Part shown: positions 62,829 through 64,000 of the stretch, piece by piece | Position numbering within the stretch: position 1 is the stretch's first letter | How the letters are laid out: each line of letters opens with the position of its first letter | Source of the DNA: Candidatus Heimdallarchaeota archaeon | GTDB taxonomy: Archaea > Asgardarchaeota > Heimdallarchaeia > JABLTI01 | Assembly (NCBI GenBank): GCA_019056785.1 | Contig: DXJV01000085.1 | Location: 16,476 to 80,475 of the forward strand | Reading direction: 5' to 3' | DNA: 64,000 nt | Notes under the pieces: generated by a model | What the model was told of the DNA's origin: nothing | The model's database searches: none | Seen by the model: the letters and a program-made list of their open reading frames with translations, nothing else | Made by a program: the position numbers and the translations under genes

Positions 62829-64000
62829 TGCCAAGTTCAAAAGAATTAATCGAAATGGATACAACTTATGGCGCACATAATTATCACCCCATCCCTGTTG
62901 TTATTTCGAAAGCAGAAGGGGTGTGGGTCTACGACCCGGAAGGGCGAAAGTATCTCGATTGCCTTTCGGCTTACTCTAGTCATAACACAGGCCATCGACA
63001 TCCAGAAATTATTAAGGCTTTGAAAGAGCAAGCAGATAGGGTAACCCTTACTTCCAGAGCTTTTTGTAACGACAAAATGGGTCCTTTTTTGAAGAAATTG
63101 TGTGAAGTAATGACGCCTTATGTTAATGATCCCAAGAAATCCGGAATTATGGCTCTACCAATGAATACAGGCGCAGAGGCTGTAGAAACAGGTTTGAAAG
63201 TTGCCAGAGCGTGGGGTTATATTAAAAAGAAGGTGCCAAAAGGTGAAGCGAAAATCATTGTTTGCCGAAACAATTTCCATGGTCGTACCATTACAATTGT
63301 TGGCTTTAGTACCGACATCAGCCATGGTAGATACTTTGGCAATTTTGGTCCCTTTACACCCGGCTTTACAGCAGTAACATATGGTGATGCGGAAGAATTG
63401 GAGAATACCATTCTTGAATTAGGTCCTGAAAAGGTTGTTGCTTTTCTTGTGGAACCAATACAAGGTGAAGCAGGTGTTATTGTTCCAAAAGAGGGCTATT
63501 TGAAGAAAGTTCGCGAGATATGCTCTAAATATAATGTCTTGATGATTGCCGATGAAATACAGACCGGTCTAGGCAGGACAGGAAAGTTATTCGCTTGTGA
63601 GCATGAAAATGTTCAACCAGATATGTTCCTCCTCGGGAAAGCCCTTGGTGGTGGTGTGTACCCGGTCTCAGCAGTTGTAACTACAACTGATATTATTGGC
63701 CCTGAGGTCATCACGCCTGGTGTTCATGGGTCCACTTTTGGTGGCAACCCCTTGGGCTCTGCTGTGGCAATAAAATCACTCGAAGTTATTATCGGTGAAA
63801 AATTGGCAGAGCGGGCAGCAGAAATAGGCAACTACTTTATGGAAGGCTTAAGGAAAATCGCAGCAAAGAAGACAAAGATCCCCTTCGTAGACGTCCGCGG
63901 AAAAGGCTTGTTAATTGCCATCGAACTTGACGGTGAAGCACGACCATTCACGGAAGCATTGAAAGAAAAAGGCATCTTGGCAAAAGAAACTCATGCAACA
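62829..64000 (+). CDS. rocD: Ornithine (class III) aminotransferase, 3'-truncated by the window
   Basis: At least 390 residues, open to the window end, absent from the ORF track for that reason. PLP-fold class III aminotransferase: GVWVYDPEGRKYLDCLSAYS, PMNTGAEAVETGLKVARAWG, EPIQGEAGVIVP, ADEIQTGLGRTGK with the PLP-contacting Asp, and the Schiff-base Lys in LLGKALGGGVYPVSAV. These match ornithine-oxo-acid transaminase more than acetylornithine or GABA types, but the assignment within class III is by eye. It converts ornithine and 2-oxoglutarate to glutamate semialdehyde and glutamate. The start is ATG with SD GGAG. Confidence 0.88.

Noticed and set aside
1-64000. CRISPR array or insertion sequence
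   Set aside because: No regularly spaced repeats, no transposase and no terminal inverted repeats were seen.

Overview
The window reads as part of an archaeal chromosome, most likely from an Asgard (Promethearchaeota) lineage. Archaeal information-processing genes are present: aIF2 alpha, aIF2 gamma, S6e, Nop10, archaeal-type AsnRS, a Ski2-type helicase and a tRNA-Gly. Alongside them are eukaryote-flavoured small proteins: a degenerate Arf/Ras-like GTPase, a roadblock/LC7 protein, longin-like proteins, a possible MPN-like protein and a second EF-1alpha-type GTPase that resembles eRF3/Hbs1. The DNA is AT-rich, TTG and GTG starts are common, and genes lie on both strands. The lineage call is inference from gene content, not from a phylogeny.

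Layout. 0-4.8 kb: a tight three-gene unit (UPF1-like SF1 helicase, unknown protein, phospholipase-D-fold nuclease) that looks like a defence or nucleic-acid-processing cassette. 4.9-9.9 kb: a secreted clostripain-like protease, a LAGLIDADG-like protein, a GHMP sugar kinase, an unknown protein and a methyltransferase. 10-16.6 kb: methyltransferases, a decayed CrtC/AttH-like gene, an E2-like acyltransferase, a glycogen-debranching-type glycosidase and a TauE-like permease. 16.8-24 kb: AsnRS, ADP-forming acetyl-CoA synthetase beta subunit, and a two-gene flavin/iron-sulfur amine or amino-acid oxidoreductase. 24.5-31.7 kb: pyruvate kinase, threonine dehydrogenase, a membrane/longin-like/methyltransferase fusion and 2-amino-3-ketobutyrate CoA ligase. 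32-38.4 kb: aIF2 alpha-Nop10, tRNA-Gly(CCC), membrane proteins, AlkD-like repair protein, OB-fold ssDNA-binding protein, dUTPase and roadblock protein. 38.5-46.5 kb: a five-gene minus-strand operon (pseudo-GTPase, MoxR-like AAA ATPase, VWA protein, zincin-like protein, HEAT protein) beside a membrane protein and a ParM-type actin. 46.8-54.4 kb: methyltransferase-like protein, Ski2-type helicase, longin-like protein, eRF3-like GTPase and dCMP deaminase. 54.5-64 kb: a surface LVIVD beta-propeller, a subtilase with calcium-binding repeats, the S6e-aIF2gamma-PIN operon, a short UvrC-like nuclease and a truncated ornithine aminotransferase.

Metabolically the window points to an organism using sugars and amino acids. 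Threonine goes through Tdh/Kbl to glycine and acetyl-CoA, ornithine aminotransferase and a flavin amine/amino-acid oxidoreductase handle other amino acids, ADP-forming acetyl-CoA synthetase can yield ATP from acyl-CoA, and pyruvate kinase and a debranching enzyme serve glycogen and glycolysis. Secreted proteases would supply peptides.

The best candidates for undescribed biology are the pseudo-GTPase/MoxR/VWA operon next to an actin, the helicase/unknown/PLD cassette, the 7TM-longin-methyltransferase fusion, the eRF3-like GTPase, and a strong excess of the palindrome CTCGAG across the window (about fifty by eye against about eight expected from composition).
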